Source: Triticum aestivum | Taxonomy: Eukaryota; Streptophyta; Magnoliopsida; Poales; Poaceae | Direction of reading: 5' to 3' | NCBI RefSeq assembly: GCF_018294505.1 | Contig: NC_057808.1 | Coordinates: 227,537,780-227,601,779, forward strand | DNA: 64,000 nucleotides | In this document: positions 10,534 to 22,321 of the stretch, in pieces | Numbering within the stretch: the first letter of the stretch is position 1 | Layout of the letters: every line of letters starts with the position of its first letter | Notes under the pieces: model-generated | Told to the model about the DNA's origin: nothing | Seen by the model: the letters and a program-made list of their open reading frames with translations, nothing else | Database searches by the model: none | Translations under genes and position numbers: made by a program

Positions 10534-13500
10534 ATGTCGAGATTGTTCTTCGCAAAGAATGATTTTACTTGGTCTTATCTGGATAAACCATTGGGTGTTG
10601 TTTCTCCGGGGAAGTCAATGAGAGCCAACTCGATAGTTCCGGATGTTTCCATCAAGATGGGGAACTATAAATTTCTGTCTTCTCCAGTTGTTCTTGGTGA
10701 CTCAGATATTGATCTTATTCTCAGGATGGACTGGCTTTCCAAGCACAAGGCTCAACTTGATTGTGCTGCCAGGGAAATTCAATTGACACACTCTTCTGAG
10801 GATGTGATTATTTATGCCGCTCGTGATGAAACCATTCGGTTGTTTTCTCTCAATGAGAAGGGCGAATTGAATCCCATCTCTCAAATTCCAGTCGTTTGTG
10901 AGTACCAAGATATTTTTCCAGAAGAGCTTCCGGGTATGCCTCCTCACCGGCCAGTTGAGTTCGTTCTCGATCTTGAGCCGGGCACGGAACCCGTTTGCAA
11001 GCGTCCATACAAGCTTGGACCCAAGGAGCTGAAGGAATTGAAGAAACAGCTCGATGAACAAGAGCGTCTGGGTTTGATCAGACCGAGTTCATCTCCATGG
11101 GGCTGTGGTGTTCTTTTTGTCCAGAAGAAGGATGGCACGGACCGACTTTGTGTCGACTACCGTCCATTAAACAAGAAGGCAATCAAGAACAAGTATCCAC
11201 TTCCCAAAATCAATGAGGTATTCGAGCAACTCAAAGGTGCCAAAGTATTCTCCAAGCTTGACCTTCATAAGGGTTATCATCAGATTCGCATTCGTGAAGA
11301 AGATATTCCCAAGACAGCATTCAGAACAAGCTTTGGTTCTTATGAATATACTGTCATGTCTTTCGGCCTTGTCAATGCTCCTCCAACATTCTGTCGGATG
11401 GTGAATTTCATCTTCAACCCCTACCCAATGAATTCGTCCTGGTGTATCTCGATGATATCTTGGTCTTCTTCAAGAATAAGAAGGATCATGACAAACATTT
11501 GCGATTGGTGCTCGACAAGCTCAGAGAGTATCAATTCTATGCGAAGTTTTCAAAATGTGAGTTTTGGCTCGATGAAGTTCTTTACCTTGGTCACATCATC
11601 TCTGCCAAGGGCATCGCTATTAACCCCGAGAAGGTGTCCGCAATTGTGAATTGGGAACCTCCTCAGAATGTCAAGCAGCTTCGCAGTTTTCTTGGTCTTG
11701 CAAGCTATTGCCGAAGATTCGTTGAGAATTTCTCTAAGATTGCAAAGCCTCTTTCTAACCTCCTCCAGAAGCATGTGAAGTATGTCTGGTCTCCTGAGTG
11801 TGACGTTGCTTTCAACACTCTCATAGAGAAACTCGTCACAGCTCCTGTCTTAACTCCTCCTGACGAATCCAAGCCTTTCGAAGTTTTCTGTGATGCTTCT
11901 CTTCAAGGTCTCGGTGCTGTGTTAATGCAAGAGAAGAAAGTTGTGGCCTATACCTCTCGTCAGTTGAAGCCCAATGAAAAGAACTACCCCACTCACGATC
12001 TTGAGTTGGCGGCAGTTGTCCATGCATTAATAACATGGAGACATCTCTTGTTGGGAAGGAAAGTGGACATATTCACCGATCACAAGAGTCTCAAGTACAT
12101 CTTCACTCAGCCCAACCTCAACCTCAGGCAGACTCGATGGGTCGAAATGATTCAAGAGTACAATCCGAGTATTGAATATACTCCAGGCAAAGCCAATGTC
12201 ATTGCTGATGCTTTGAGCAGGAAGGCTTATTGCAACAACTTAATTTTCAAGCCTTTCCAACCGGATCTTTGTGAAGCTTTCCGCAAGCTGAATCTCCAAG
12301 TTGTTCCTCAAGGCTTTCTTGCCAACCTCATAATCTCTCCTACTTTGGAAGATCAAATTCGTGAGGCACAACTCCTGGATACCATGGTGAAGAAGGTGAA
12401 ACGTGGTATCGACAAGGGTCTTTCCAAATACAAGTGCTATCGCATTGATGACAGAGACACTTTATTCTTCGAGGACCGGATTGTGGTTCCTAAAGGTGAT
12501 CTAAGGAAAGTCATTATGAACGAGGCACACAATTCTCTTCTGTCCATTCATCCTGGAAGTACGAAGATGTACCATGACCTCAAGCAGTCGTATTGGTGGA
12601 CTCGAATGAAGCGAGAAATCGCTCAATTCGTGAATGAATGTGATGTCTGTCGAAGAGTGAAAGCAGAACACCAACGACCAGCTGGTCTCCTCCAACCTCT
12701 TGCTATCCCAGAATGGAAGTTTGATCATATCAAAATGGACTTCGTGACTGGATTTCCAAAGTCCAAGCGCGGAAATGATGTTATCTTCGTTGTCATCGAC
12801 AAGCTTTCTAAAGTGGCTCATTTCCTTCCAATCAAAGAATCTATCACATCAGCTCAGTTGGCAGAGCTATACACCTCTAGAATCGTCTCCTTGCACGGCA
12901 TTCCACAATTGATTTCTTCAGATCATGGAAGCATCTTCACTTCTAAGTTCTGGGACTCCTTCGAGAAGGCCATGGGCACAAACATTCGCTTCAGCACAGC
13001 TTTCCATCCTCAAACTAGTGGCCAAGTCGAGCGAGTCAATCAAATTCTTGAATATATGCTCAGGGCTTGTGTCATTTCCTTTGGCATGAAATGGGAAGAT
13101 TGTCTTCCATATGCCGAATTCTCCTACAACAATAGCTTCCAAGCGAGTTCGGGCAAGGCCCCATTCGAGATTCTCTATGGCAGAAAATGTCGTACTCCTC
13201 TCAATTGGTCAGAGACTGGTGAACGCCAACTTCTTGGAAATGACTTAATCACAGAAGCTGGAGAAATGTGTAAAGTCATCAGTGATAATCTCAAAGCCGC
13301 GCAATCGCGCCAGAAGAGTTACTATGATAGTAAGCACCGTGATTTGGCTTTCGAGATCGGAGACCATGTCTACCTCCGCGTCTCTCCAATGAAAGGCACT
13401 CGTCGCTTCGGTATCAAAGGGAAGCTTGCCCCTAGATACGTGGGTCCTTTCAAGATTCATTGGCAAAAGATGCGACCTCGCCTATCAACTTGAGCTTCCT

Positions 13501-13779
13501 TCCAACTTCGTGAACGTGCACGATGTGTTCCACGTGTCACAGCTCCGTAAGTGCTTCAAGACGCCCGAGCGCACCATCAAATTTGAAGAGATTGACCTCC
13601 AAGAAGATCTATCTTATCATGAGCACCCCGTTGCTATTCTTGAAGAAATTGAGCGCAAGACTCGCAACAAGTCAATCAAATTCCTGAAAGTGAAGTGGCC
13701 GCACCATTCCGACCGAGAAGCCACCTGGGAACGTGAGGACCACCTCCGTTCCGAATATCTGGAGTTCTTTCAGTCCTAG
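10534..13779 (+). pseudogene. Chromovirus 1 pol: protease end, RT, RNase H, integrase, chromodomain-like
   Basis: The polyprotein is spread over three frames. Segment 1 (10534 to about 11412) has the protease end and the RT fingers, with [18 protein letters not shown] one-base loss near 11413 shifts into segment 2 (to about 13460): the YLDD catalytic box at about 11445, RNase H ([14 protein letters not shown], then [10 protein letters not shown] and ADALSRK), an integrase HHCC finger around 12530-12660 (H..H..CDVC), and the DDE core with [14 protein letters not shown] and GQVERVNQ. A second shift near 13460 leads to the GPY-like end and a chromodomain-like tail with FLKVKWPHHSDREATWE. The last TAG is at 13777. 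Confidence 0.87.
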
Positions 13780-13803
13780 ATCTCGGGACGAGATCCTCTC
13801 GTA

Positions 13804-13815
13804 GTGGTGGAGTGT
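13804..13815 (+). other. Polypurine tract of chromovirus 1
   Basis: GTGGTGGAGTGT lies immediately ahead of the 3' LTR start. It is weakly purine-rich but in the right place for plus-strand priming. Confidence 0.55.
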
Positions 13816-14497
13816 TGTAACACCCCGGATGTAACTTTCCATATTTGTAACTCCAACTCTTGCCATTTTCGGCTATGTGTTATGATATTCCCTTCGTGGT
13901 CAGGTTTTGTCTTTCGTTTTGCATTTTGTTCATGTCATGCATCTCATACCATGTCATCATGTGCATTGCATTTGCATACGTGTTCGTCTCTTGCATCCGA
14001 GCATTTTCCCCGTTGTCCGTTTTGCAATCCGGCACTCCCACCTCCTCCGGTGCACCCCTTTTGTTTTCCTTTCGTGAGCGGGTGTTGAACGTTCTCGGAA
14101 TGGACCGAGTCTTGTCAAGTGGCCTTGGTATACCACCGGTAGACCACCGGTCAAGTTTCGTTCCATTTGGAGGTCGTTTGGTACTCCAACGGTTAACCGG
14201 GTAACCGCAAAGTCCGTTTGGGTGTTGCAGTAAAACCCCCCTCAAAACCTGCCCAAAACCCACTAAACTCTATTCCATGCTCTAGGTCGTTCGATCACGA
14301 TCGTGTGGGCAAAAACCGCACCTCATTTGGACTCTCCTAGCTCCCTCTACCTATATATTTGCACCCCTCCCGAAATCATTCGCGGATCAAAACCCAAAAA
14401 AAATCCCCGCCGCCACCGGACGTGTCCGGTCGCCGCCGGACGGATCCCGCCGCCGCCCGCAGCCACTCCGCGCCTGCCACATGGCGCCCGCGCCGCC

Positions 14498-14988
14498 NNN
14501 NNNNNNNNNNNNNNNNNNNNNNNNNNNNNNNNNNNNNNNNNNNNNNNNNNNNNNNNNNNNNNNNNNNNNNNNNNNNNNNNNNNNNNNNNNNNNNNNNNNN
14601 NNNNNNNNNNNNNNNNNNNNNNNNNNNNNNNNNNNNNNNNNNNNNNNNNNNNNNNNNNNNNNNNNNNNNNNNNNNNNNNNNNNNNNNNNNNNNNNNNNNN
14701 NNNNNNNNNNNNNNNNNNNNNNNNNNNNNNNNNNNNNNNNNNNNNNNNNNNNNNNNNNNNNNNNNNNNNNNNNNNNNNNNNNNNNNNNNNNNNNNNNNNN
14801 NNNNNNNNNNNNNNNNNNNNNNNNNNNNNNNNNNNNNNNNNNNNNNNNNNNNNNNNNNNNNNNNNNNNNNNNNNNNNNNNNNNNNNNNNNNNNNNNNNNN
14901 NNNNNNNNNNNNNNNNNNNNNNNNNNNNNNNNNNNNNNNNNNNNNNNNNNNNNNNNNNNNNNNNNNNNNNNNNNNNNNNNNNNNNNNN
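14498..14988. other. Assembly gap (491 N)
   Basis: Run of N in the same GC-rich LTR region as the gap at 4414-4727, so the missing sequence is hard to read or assemble in both copies. Confidence 1.
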
Positions 14989-17900
14989 GCCCCGCAGCTC
15001 GCCGCCGTCTGCCCGCGCCGCCGCCTCGGTGCCCCGTCGCCGCCTCCCCGACCCCGGCGCCCGAGCCCCGGCCTCCTCTCCGTCCCCTCCGGCCGGCCTC
15101 CTCCACCTCCTCCCGTCGCAACTCCGGCCGCCGGCAGCAACTCCGGCGAGAGCCACGACGAACCCTAGCTCCGGCCGCCCGATCTGGATCCAGTCAACAC
15201 CGCTAGGTTGACTTGTCTCCTCTCCCCGAAATCTCCAAGTCCTGAAAATTTTAACATTATATACCCCTGTTCATTGCATCATAACTCTCTGCATATAGCT
15301 CCGTTTTGCGCGTGTAATATATCGATTTGTTCGCCTCATGATGCTCTTCATTTTATTACATTGCACCATGTTCATTTGAGTCCATCTTGATGCCCAAATC
15401 TCTGATGTAAGAGTGCTAGTTGCTGTTTTCTTCTGTTACTTAGCAGAACTTGCAGATTTGTTATTTTTGTTGCATTTAATCTGTGCATCTTATGGGCATG
15501 AGCTCTACATGTGTTTTGTTGTATGCCATGCCATATTTACAGGGGTGTATGCCATGTATTTTTGTGATGTTTGTGGTGACTAGCACAAGCATGCAAACTA
15601 GGCTCCGTAATGTTTCTGATTTCAGAGACTTAGTAGTTTCTCTCTGTCTGTGACTGTTGTTATTTTGTTGCTTTGTATCCATGTGGCTACAGAGAGATCC
15701 ATACTTATTTTGGTGATATTCAGTAAGGATATTTTGTAGATATTGTTGTAATTGATCCATTCCTGCCCTTGTTTGCAATTATGGAGTGCCATAGCATGAC
15801 TCAATCTTGCTCGACTTTTGCTATAAAATATTTCTGGCAGATTCTTAACATGATATTCACTTTTGCCAAGCTTGTTGTAGTTGTTTCATACATGCTATGT
15901 ATTTGCTCTTGCCATGGATAGATTCATAAACATGCCATCGTGATGTAGGTATGCTTGTTTTGTCAGGAATTGCTTTGTGGTGAGTGCATCAAGCTCACCA
16001 AGATGCCTTCATATTATTGTTTCTGCCATTCTCTGTTTTCTGCCAAGTCTGAAACCTGTTGACGATACTTGCTATGTTTACAGGGTTGCCATCATATCTT
16101 CTGTTCCTTTTTGGCTTATGGTCAGTAAGGGACTTTTGTCATATGCATTTAGTAGAATACGGCCATGCCCTGTTTTGCCATGTTAAGTTCATGCCATCTT
16201 TCCAAGGGTGTATGCCATGCCATCTTTCCAGGGGTGTATGCCATATATTTTTGTGACCTCTGTGGTGACTAGCACAAGCATGCAAACTAGACTCCGTAAT
16301 GTTTCTGATTTCAGAGACTTCGTAGTTTCTCCAAGTCTGTGACTGTTGTTATTTTGTTGCTATGTATCCATGTGGCTATAGAGAGATCCATGATTATTTT
16401 GGTGATGTTCAGTAAGGATGTTTTGTAGATATTGTTGTAATTGATCCATTCCTGCCCTTGTTTGCAATTATGAAGTGCCATAGCATGACTCAATCTTGCT
16501 CTACTTTTGCTATAAAATATTTCTGGCAGATTCTTAACATTATATTCACTTTTGCCAAGCTTGTTGTAGTTGTTTCATACATGCTATGTATTTGCTCTTG
16601 CCATGGATAGATTCCTAAACATGCCATCTTGCTATAGGTATGATTGTTTTGTCAGGCATTGCTCTGTGGTGAGTGCATCAAGCTCACCAAGATGCCTTCA
16701 TATTATTGTTTCTGCCATGCTCTGTTTTCTGCTAAGTCTGAAACCTGTTAACGATACTTGCTATGTTTACATGGTTGCCATCATATCTTCTGTTCCTTTT
16801 TGGCTTATGGTCTGTAAGGGACTTTTGTCATATGCATTTAGTATAATACTGCCATGGCTTGTTTTGCCATGTTAATTTCCTGCAGCATGTTGATTTCATG
16901 CTCTGAACATTGCTACCTGATGCTGTTTCAGTCATGTCCAGTAATTTCACGAAGTCTGTGAACCTGTTATCTTTTGCACTTTTGCCATGCTTGTTTGAGC
17001 TTGTTATGTTGTGAGCTAGCCGTAGCTCAGTGTTCATCTTTTGTCAGTATCTCCTGTAGATTACTGTCATATGCTTTGTTGCTATGTTGGAGTGCTGTAG
17101 CATTGTTACTTGTTGGATTCTATGTGCTATCATGCTGTTAATCCCAGATTCGTGTCATTCTTGTTTTGCTTGCCATTTGCAAACCGTGCATCCGTTTCCG
17201 GTGATCTTTATATCGATTTCAACCGAAATCATCTCACATTTCCAGTGGCATACTTGGTTTGCCAAGTTACTTCCTTGTTCATCATTTCCCTTCTGGAGCA
17301 CGCATATGCATCGCATATCATATCTTGCATATCTTTCATGTATTGCATCATGTTGCTTGTGCATTTCCCGTGATTGATTGTGGTTCCGTTGCTTGTGTTC
17401 TTGTTTTGGGTAGAGCCGGGAAACGAGTTCGCGAACGAGGAACCTGTTGAGTACGCTTACGAGGATCAAGCTTTCGACAACTCTGAGAACCTTGCAGGCA
17501 AGATGACCACCACTCGAAATCACTTCTATCTTTGCTTTGCTAGTTGTTCGTTCTTTTGCCATGATGCGCTACCTATCACCTGCCATATCATGCCTTCCAT
17601 ATTGCCATGTCAGCCTCTAACCATCCTTTCCTAGCAAACCGTTGTTTGGCTAAGTTACCGCTTTTGCTCAGCCCTTCTTATAGTGTTGCTAGTTGCAGGT
17701 GAAGTTGAAGTTTGTTCCATGTCGGAACATGGATATTTTGGAATATCAGAATATCTCTTATTTAATTGATGCATCTATATATTTGGTAAAGGGTGGAAGG
17801 CTCGGCCTTATGCCTGGTGTTTTGTTCCACTCTTGCCGCCCTAGTTTCTGTCTTACCGGTATTATGTTCCTTGAGTTTGCGTTCCTTACGCGGTTGGGTG

Positions 17901-18836
17901 ATTTATGGGACCCCCTTGACAGTTTGCCTTGAATAAAACTCCTCCAGCAAGGCCCAACTTTGGTCTTACCATTTTCCACCTAAGCCTTTTCCCCCGGGTT
18001 TTCGCGAGCCCGAGGGTCATCTTTATTTTAACCCCCGGGCTAGTGTTCCTCTGAGTGCTGGTCCAAACTAGAGCACCGTGCGGGGCCGTCCCTTGGCAAC
18101 TTGGGTTATGTTGGTACCTGTACGCTTTGCTTATCCGTTGTGCCCTGAGAACGAGATATGTGCAGCTCCTATCGGGATTTGTCGGCACATTCGGGCGGCT
18201 TTGCTGGTCTGGTTTTACCATTGTCGAAATGTCTTGTAAACCGGGATTCCAAGACTGATCGGGTCTTTCCGGGAGAAGGTTTATCCTTCGTTGACCGTGA
18301 GAGCTTATGATGGGCTAAGTTGGGACACCCCTGCAGGGTATTATCTTTCGAAAGCCGTGCCCGCGGTTATGAGGCAGATGGGAATTTGTTAATGTTCGGT
18401 TGTAGAGAACTTGTCACTTGACTTAATTAAAATACATCAACCGTGTGTGTAACCGTGATGGTCTCTTCTCGGTGGAGTCCGGGAAGTGAACACGGTTTGA
18501 GTTATGAATGACGTAAGTAGGAGTTCAGGATCACTTCTTGGTCATTTCTAGATGACGACCGTTCCATTGCTTCTCTTCTCGCTCTCTTTTGCGTATGTTA
18601 GCCACCATATATGCTTAGTGCCTGCTGCGGCTCCACCTCATTACACCATCCTTTCCTATAAGCTTAAATAGTCTTGATCTCGCAGGTGTGAGATTGTTGA
18701 GTCCCCGTGACTCACAAATTCTACCAAAACAGTTGCAGGTGCCGAAGATGCCATTGCAGATGACGCAATCGACCTCAAGTGGGAGTTCGACGAGGAACGT
18801 GGTCGTTACTATGATTCTTTTCCTGATGATCAGTAG
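14989..18836 (+). CDS. LTR-internal spliced coding-like unit, partial (copy 2)
   Basis: Same layout as copy 1: open GC-rich exon from the gap to 15206, donor at 15207, exon 17414-17497, GC-AG donor, last exon 18739-18836 ending TAG. Splice signals and frame are kept. The changes against copy 1 are mostly single amino-acid swaps (for example the Val near the end becomes Asp), with no stop. The first intron is longer (2207 bp) because it holds the 689-bp duplication. The start lies in or before the gap at 14498-14988. Confidence 0.42.
15521..16879 (+). repeat. 689-bp-period tandem duplication in the 3' LTR
   Basis: Copies lie at about 15521-16190 and 16210-16879, with anchor phrases such as TAGCACAAGCATGC at 15581 and 16270. 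The right copy is closer to the single copy in the 5' LTR (5270-5940) than the left copy is. A short 19-bp partial repeat sits at the junction. Confidence 0.85.
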
Positions 18837-19116
18837 TGGAGCCCAGTTGGGTCGATCGGGGATCTAGCATTTGGGGTTATCTTATTTTCATTTGGACTTG
18901 ACCATAGTCGGTCTATGTGTGGATTTTGGATGATGTATGAATTATTTATGTATTGTGTGAAGTGGCGATTGTAAGCCAACTCTCGTTATCCCATTCTTGT
19001 TCATTACATGGGATTGTGTGAAGATGACCCTTCTTGCGACAAAACCACAATGCGGTTATGCCTCTAAGTCGTGCCTCGACACGTGGGAGATATAGTCGCA
19101 TCGTGGGCGTTACAAT

Positions 19117-20542
19117 GTCAAATACATATTCCTTCGACTATGAGATTATGCAACTCCTGGATACCGGAGAAATGCCTTGTGTGCTATCAAACGTCACAAC
19201 GTAACTGGGTGATTATAAAGATGCTCTACAGGTATCTCCGAAGGTGTTTGTTGAGTTGGCATAGATCGAGAATAGGATTTGTCACTCCGAGTATCGGAGA
19301 GGTATCTTTGGGCCCTCTCGGTAATACACATCATAAGCTTGTAAGCAAATGACTAAGGAGTTAGTCACGAGGTGATGTATTATGGAACGAGTAAAGAGAC
19401 TTGCCGATAACGAGATTGAACTAGGTATGAACATACCGACGATCGAATCTCGGGCAAGTAACATACCGATGGACAAAGGGAATTGCGTATGTTATCATAA
19501 CGGTTCGATCGATAAAGATCTTCGTAGAATATGTAGGAGCCAATATGAGCATCCAGGTTCCGCTATCGGTTACTGACCGATGAGGTGTCTCGGTCATGTC
19601 TACATGGTTCTCAAACCCGTAGGGTCCGCACGATTAACGTTCGTTGACGATATAGTATTATATGAGTTATGTGATTTGGTGACCGAATGTTGTTCAGAGT
19701 CCCGGATGAGATCATGGACATGGCGAGGATTCTCGAAATGGTCGAGAGGTAAAGATTGATATATATAGGACAATGGTATTCGAACACCGGAAGTGTTCCG
19801 GAGAGTACCGAGTATATATCGGATCACCAGAAGGGGGTCCGGGCACCCCCGGCAAAAGATATGAGCCTTATGGGCCAAGAGGGGAAAGGGGCTGGTGCGC
19901 CCCCCATATGGGCTGGCCAAGGTGGAGAAGGAAAGGGGAAGGATGAAAGAAAAGAGAGGGAATAGGATTCCCACTTCCTTCTCTCTTCCACCTATTTCCT
20001 TCCCCCTCCGATATATTTGGCAGGGGGCGCGGCTTGGGAGGAGCCCAAGTAGGATTCGGTCCTACTTCAGGAGCCTCCTGGCCTCTCCCCTCCCCCTCCC
20101 ACCTTTATATATGTGGGAGGGGGGGCGCCCTAGCACAACCAGACAATTGTTTAGCCATGTGCGGCACCCCCCTCCACCCTTTACACCGCCGGTCATAATT
20201 TCATAGTGCTTAGGCGAAGCCCTGCGAGGATCACTTCACCATCACCATCACCACGCCGTCGTGCTGACGGAACTCATCTACTACCTCGACATCTTGCTGG
20301 ATCAAGAAGGCGAGGGACGTCACCGAGCTGAACGTGTGCAGAACGCGGAGGTGCGTTGCGTTCGGTACTTTATCGGTTGAAGCGCGAAGAAGTTCGACTA
20401 CATCAACCGCGTTAAGAAACGCTTCTGCTTACGGTCTACGAGGGTACGTAGACACACTCTCCCCTCATTGCTATGCATCTCCATGGATAGATCATTGCGT
20501 GTGCGTAGATTTTTTTTGTTTTCCATGCAATGATTCCCAACA
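19117..20542 (+). repeat. Angela-type 3' LTR, second part
   Basis: Resumes after the duplication ATGTC and ends TTCCCAACA at 20542. A TATATATG near 20106, in a GC-flanked context, is a candidate LTR promoter box. The open frames here are not conserved proteins. The next five bases, TAAAT, would be the target duplication of the Copia element; its left partner is outside the window. Confidence 0.85.
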
Positions 20543-20602
20543 TAAATTTGGGTTGAATATTCTACCCTCGAAAACTGTTGCGATCCCCTATACTTGTTGG
20601 TT
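20543..20602 (+). repeat. Family A LTR end fragment (Angela target)
   Basis: Matches the last 60 bp of the family A LTRs at about 34885-34944 and 42965-43025 (TTGGGTTGAATA, CCTCGAAAACTGTTGCG). The Copia element therefore inserted close to the end of an older family A LTR. Confidence 0.7.
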
Positions 20603-21047
20603 ATGAGGTTGTCAATCCCCTCAGCAGTTATTCGCAAGGATCAAATCTGATAGTGCTAGATAGATAAAATAAAACACAAATAAAATAACGGTAGATAAAT
20701 TACAGCAAGGTATTTTTGGATTTTATATATGATAAAAGTAGACCCGGGGGCCGTAGTTTTCACTAGAGGCTACTCTCTCGAACAAAGAGCATACGATGGG
20801 TAAACAAATTACTATTAGGCAATTGATAGAAAAGAGCATAGTTATGATGGTATTCAAGGCAATGATCATGTATATACGCATCATGTCCAAGACAAGTAGA
20901 CCGACTCCTGCATGCATCTACTACTATTGCTCCACCCATCGACCGCTATCTAGCATGCATCTAGAGTATTAAGTTCATAAAGAATGGAGTAATGCCTTAA
21001 CCAAGATGACATGATAATGACAAAGTAAACTGAGTCAATATGAATAA
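20603..21047. repeat. LTR-like fragment hosting the MULE, left part
   Basis: AT-rich non-coding sequence that continues after the MULE at 29286, as one interrupted repeat. The composition and its CCCGGGGGCC and GACAAGTAGACCGACTCC phrases look like a Triticeae gypsy LTR; the family is not resolved. The last nine bases, TATGAATAA (21039-21047), are the MULE target duplication. Confidence 0.55.
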
Positions 21048-21193
21048 GGGCTTATTCCATCTGTGCCCCCAATTCCTTAGTTGTGCTCAGTTTTCCCCAT
21101 GCTTCAAACTTTTGCTCACTTTTCCCCACTCCCTTAGCTGAAACTCTCACAAATGTTCATAACAGACATTTGCCGTCTTGGCCGTTAACTGAC
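21048..21193 (+). repeat. MULE left terminal inverted repeat
   Basis: Pairs with 29131-29276 read in reverse, with roughly four in five bases the same by eye. The first bases are GGG in both. Confidence 0.9.
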
Positions 21194-21785
21194 TTGTGGG
21201 GCCACGTTGGACTCTGTTGACTGTGGCTGTGGCTTCGCTGGTTGGGCCGTGTTTGTGTTCATAGGACGGGCCCGTTAGTTTGTTGGTAATAAATTAAAAA
21301 AGCCTGCTATCGATGGATGCAGCCTGCTATGCATGCCCGGCTTTGGCATCGATGTAGCCTGTTATGCATGCAAACACCGCCACGCACGCATCTAGTAACC
21401 TAGACCTAAACGCATGCATGCACGCCGACACGCACGCATCGATCTGTGCCGCACGGTTGCCGGTGGATTCAGTCGCTCCGCGGCGTCGTTTCACGCGTCG
21501 CAGGCACACGTGCCGGTGTCAGAAGGGGCAGGCTGCACGCACGCTCGCGTCCATATGTCGAGGCATCGGTTCACGCCGCACGGCTGCCGCTCGATTCAGT
21601 TGTGGGAGGAGGGCAGCCGCCAACGCAGAGCACGCAGTAGGGGGAGGCAGGCAGCCGCCAACGCAAAGCATGCAAAGCACGCTCGCATCGATTCACGTTC
21701 ACACATTGATGATCGCATCGGTTCACGCACGCACTGAGTCATGATCTACGCCGTTTGCACGTGTACCCACTTCCTCTCCCCCGGC

Positions 21786-21793
21786 TATTTAAA
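21786..21793 (+). promoter_or_regulatory. TATA box of the unidentified MULE passenger gene
   Basis: TATTTAAA in CCGGCTATTTAAACTGCCC, 107 bases ahead of the chosen start codon. It makes the in-frame upstream ATG at 21755 an unlikely start. Confidence 0.6.
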
Positions 21794-21892
21794 CTGCCCT
21801 TCATTGCCTCTTCTTCTACAGATCCATCTGCGCCTCCCACTTCTCTTCTTCCCCCAAAAGCTAAAGCCGTTCCACTCAGCGAAGCATTCAAG

Positions 21893-22321
21893 ATGCAATA
21901 CAACGGGCCGACGTTCCAAGAGCCGCCCACCATGCCGGAATGGCGGTACCCCTCCAATGTCGTTGTCGAGGCATCGCTCCGCGTGTGGGCGTTCTCACGC
22001 TGGAGGTGTAGCACTGAGCTTGCACGGGGGTTCCTCCGTGCAGGCTTCCACCACCTCCCGGCGGGCTCGCCGCCCATGTTCAACCTCGTGGAGCAGCGTC
22101 CCCACGCCAACGCTCCAGTGGTAGGGCTCGTCGTCCACTTCACCAACGGGTTCGATGCCTACTACCTGCTCGGGAAGGTGTATTGGTGTCGGTGGGAGTT
22201 CATCGCATTCACCACCTATAACATATTCACCGACTTCGAGAGCGTCTTCCCCGCTCGCAACCGCATGCACAGCCTCCCGTACTACCTCGGCGACAACGGC
22301 CTTGAGGAGGAGCAGTACTGA
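21893..22321 (+). CDS. Unidentified small protein, MULE passenger gene
   Basis: Intact frame of 142 aa. The start is ATG 21893 (MQYNGPTFQEPP), because a TATA box lies at 21786. GC-rich, gene-like codon use contrasts with the AT-rich DNA on its right. The product has a Pro-rich start, a middle with several aromatic residues (FTNGFDAYYLLGKVYWCRWE) and an acidic end. I see no signal peptide, membrane segment or zinc motif and recognise no family. It reads away from the left repeat and opposite to the transposase. It could be a captured host gene, an accessory gene of this MULE family, or a decayed fragment; the first two fit its intact frame better. Confidence 0.55.
   Translation: MQYNGPTFQEPPTMPEWRYPSNVVVEASLRVWAFSRWRCSTELARGFLRAGFHHLPAGSPPMFNLVEQRPHANAPVVGLVVHFTNGFDAYYLLGKVYWCRWEFIAFTTYNIFTDFESVFPARNRMHSLPYYLGDNGLEEEQY

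Larger units (their letters stand above)
3789..19116 (+). mobile_element. Tekay-like chromovirus (Ty3/gypsy), complete but degenerate
   Basis: Two LTRs (3789-8177 and 13816-19116) flank a 5.6 kb internal region with a primer site, gag, protease, reverse transcriptase, RNase H, integrase and a C-terminal chromodomain-like segment. LTR ends are TGTAACACCCC and GTTACA, an inverted pair. The first LTR has TATAAC in place of TGTAAC. Flanking 5-mers are ATATC (3784-3788) and ATGTC (19117-19121), one transition apart. The insertion lies within the Angela LTR, so it is the younger of the two. The gag-pol frame has several stops and shifts, so the copy cannot be autonomous. It resembles Laura/Latidu-type families; the name is unchecked. 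Confidence 0.88.
13816..19116 (+). repeat. Chromovirus 1, 3' LTR
   Basis: Starts TGTAACACCCCGG and ends GTTACA. It is 5301 bp including 491 N and is longer than the 5' LTR, mainly because of a 689-bp tandem duplication (15521-16879) and a longer gap. Outside those it aligns closely to the 5' LTR, with scattered single-base changes. Confidence 0.88.
2970..20542 (+). mobile_element. Angela/BARE1-type Copia element, 3' part, hosting nested insertions
   Basis: The 3' end of the internal region (2970-3465) is followed by a polypurine tract (AAGTGGGAGAC at 3455-3465) and the 3' LTR, which starts TGAAGGAAATATGCCCTAG and ends CCCAACA at 20542. The LTR is split by the gypsy element 3789-19116. Removing that insertion and one duplication copy gives an LTR of about 1.74 kb, the usual size for Angela/BARE1. 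The 5' side is displaced to the left, beyond the family A insertion. Confidence 0.85.

Noticed and set aside
19756..20206. Charged open frames in the Angela LTR second part
   Set aside because: They lie in LTR control sequence with biased composition (AG- and CT-rich) and match no protein.
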